From positions 62,001-126,000 of the forward strand of contig NZ_JABBFR010000004.1 in assembly GCF_018494065.1 (NCBI RefSeq): a stretch of DNA of 64,000 nucleotides, given 5' to 3'. A program made the position numbers and the translations under genes. The stretch is from Rosenbergiella gaditana (GTDB taxonomy: Bacteria; Pseudomonadota; Gammaproteobacteria; Enterobacterales; Enterobacteriaceae). Numbering within the stretch: position 1 is the stretch's first letter; each line of letters begins with the position of its first letter. Below are positions 63,693 through 64,000 of this stretch, one piece after another. The notes below the pieces were generated by a model. The model did no database searches and was not told where the DNA came from. It was given only the letters and a program-made list of their open reading frames with translations.

Positions 63693-64000
63693 ATGCTTCG
63701 AGTCACAGAATTCACCAACCCGCGTATGGCCTATGCATTTGTTGATTACATGGCTACGCAAGGCATTACATTACATATTGAACAACAGCAGAATTATGTC
63801 TTATTCCTCGAAGACGAGCAAAAATTGGACGACGTTAACGCTGCACTACAGCTATTTATCCGCGACCCCTCCAACCCGCGTTATCTTGCGGCGAGTTGGC
63901 AGAGTGGTCGAGCGGGGACGCGTCTTGGTTACCCTAAAGCTGAGTTATGGCGAAATATCAAAGATCGCGCGGGGCCTCTGACTTTGACGGTAATGGCGTT
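63693..64000 (+). CDS. glpG: rhomboid intramembrane protease GlpG, 5' part
   Basis: ATG 63693 with GAGGAC upstream; 102 residues are visible before the window ends. MLRVTEFTNPRMAYAFVDYM and DPSNPRYLAASWQSG match the cytoplasmic domain of E. coli GlpG, and the last residues begin the first membrane segment (GPLTLTVMA). The protease domain lies outside the window. Confidence 0.93.
   Translation, partial: MLRVTEFTNPRMAYAFVDYMATQGITLHIEQQQNYVLFLEDEQKLDDVNAALQLFIRDPSNPRYLAASWQSGRAGTRLGYPKAELWRNIKDRAGPLTLTVMA

Overview
The window is a chromosomal segment of a member of the Enterobacterales. Nearly every gene has a clear E. coli counterpart in near-syntenic blocks (hldD-waaF-waaC, yibN-grxC-secB-gpsA-cysE, cpxRA/cpxP, pstSCAB-phoU, rpmH-rnpA-yidD-yidC-mnmE, dnaA-dnaN-recF-gyrB, dnaTC, ftsYEX-rpoH, gntRKU, asd, glpD/glpEG). 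Gene order, moderately AT-rich codon use and several missing blocks suggest a small-genome Erwiniaceae-type bacterium such as Rosenbergiella or Tatumella; that placement is inference.

Layout: 1-6045 holds LPS core genes (waaL end, waaC, waaF, hldD) and the envelope/division pair yibQ-envC. 6284-9877 is yibN-grxC-secB-gpsA-cysE with convergent trmL. 9913-12703 is the Cpx envelope stress locus, ending in the CpxQ sRNA made from the cpxP 3' end. 12663-15324 is a decayed P2-like prophage remnant bounded by perfect 44-bp direct repeats lying in the CpxQ 3' end; it carries an integrase end, tail-gene scraps and a two-gene toxin/immunity-like pair. 15471-20101 is the PhoB-controlled pst-phoU operon, followed by a broken bacteriocin-type ABC exporter (20150-21637). 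21729-34489 runs nfeD/qmcA, mnmE, yidCD, rnpA, rpmH, then dnaA-dnaN-recF-gyrB and yidA. 34760-39833 has yidR, yidQ and a 2-ketogluconate-type module (ghrB, kguE-like, ptxS-like). 39911-47682 carries tag, dnaTC, pptA, queH, hemB, proP, dcrB, yhhQ and tusA. 48037-48225 is a possible bacteriocin precursor relic with its own terminator. 48265-53507 is yhhL-rsmD and ftsY-ftsE-ftsX-rpoH. 53715-54559 is a decayed ugpA-ugpE-ugpC series upstream of intact ugpQ; then come yhhA, the RyhB sRNA, yhhW, gntRKU, yhgN, asd, glpD, glpE and the start of glpG.

The genes form familiar circuits: Cpx stress sensing with its feedback protein and sRNA; PhoB-driven phosphate uptake; the replication-initiation operon with DnaA boxes at dnaA and rpoH; gluconate and ketogluconate use under LacI-family repressors with visible operators; glycerol-3-phosphate metabolism under GlpR; and iron-responsive RyhB. 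Regulatory sites were read by eye.

Most unusual points: (i) an integrative element that targeted the 3' end of the CpxQ sRNA; (ii) an uncharacterised toxin/immunity-like pair as the only intact cargo of that element; (iii) two far-apart relics, an exporter and a putative precursor, of what may have been one microcin system; (iv) reductive losses at conserved positions (ugpBAEC, zntA, glgBXCAP, gpmM).
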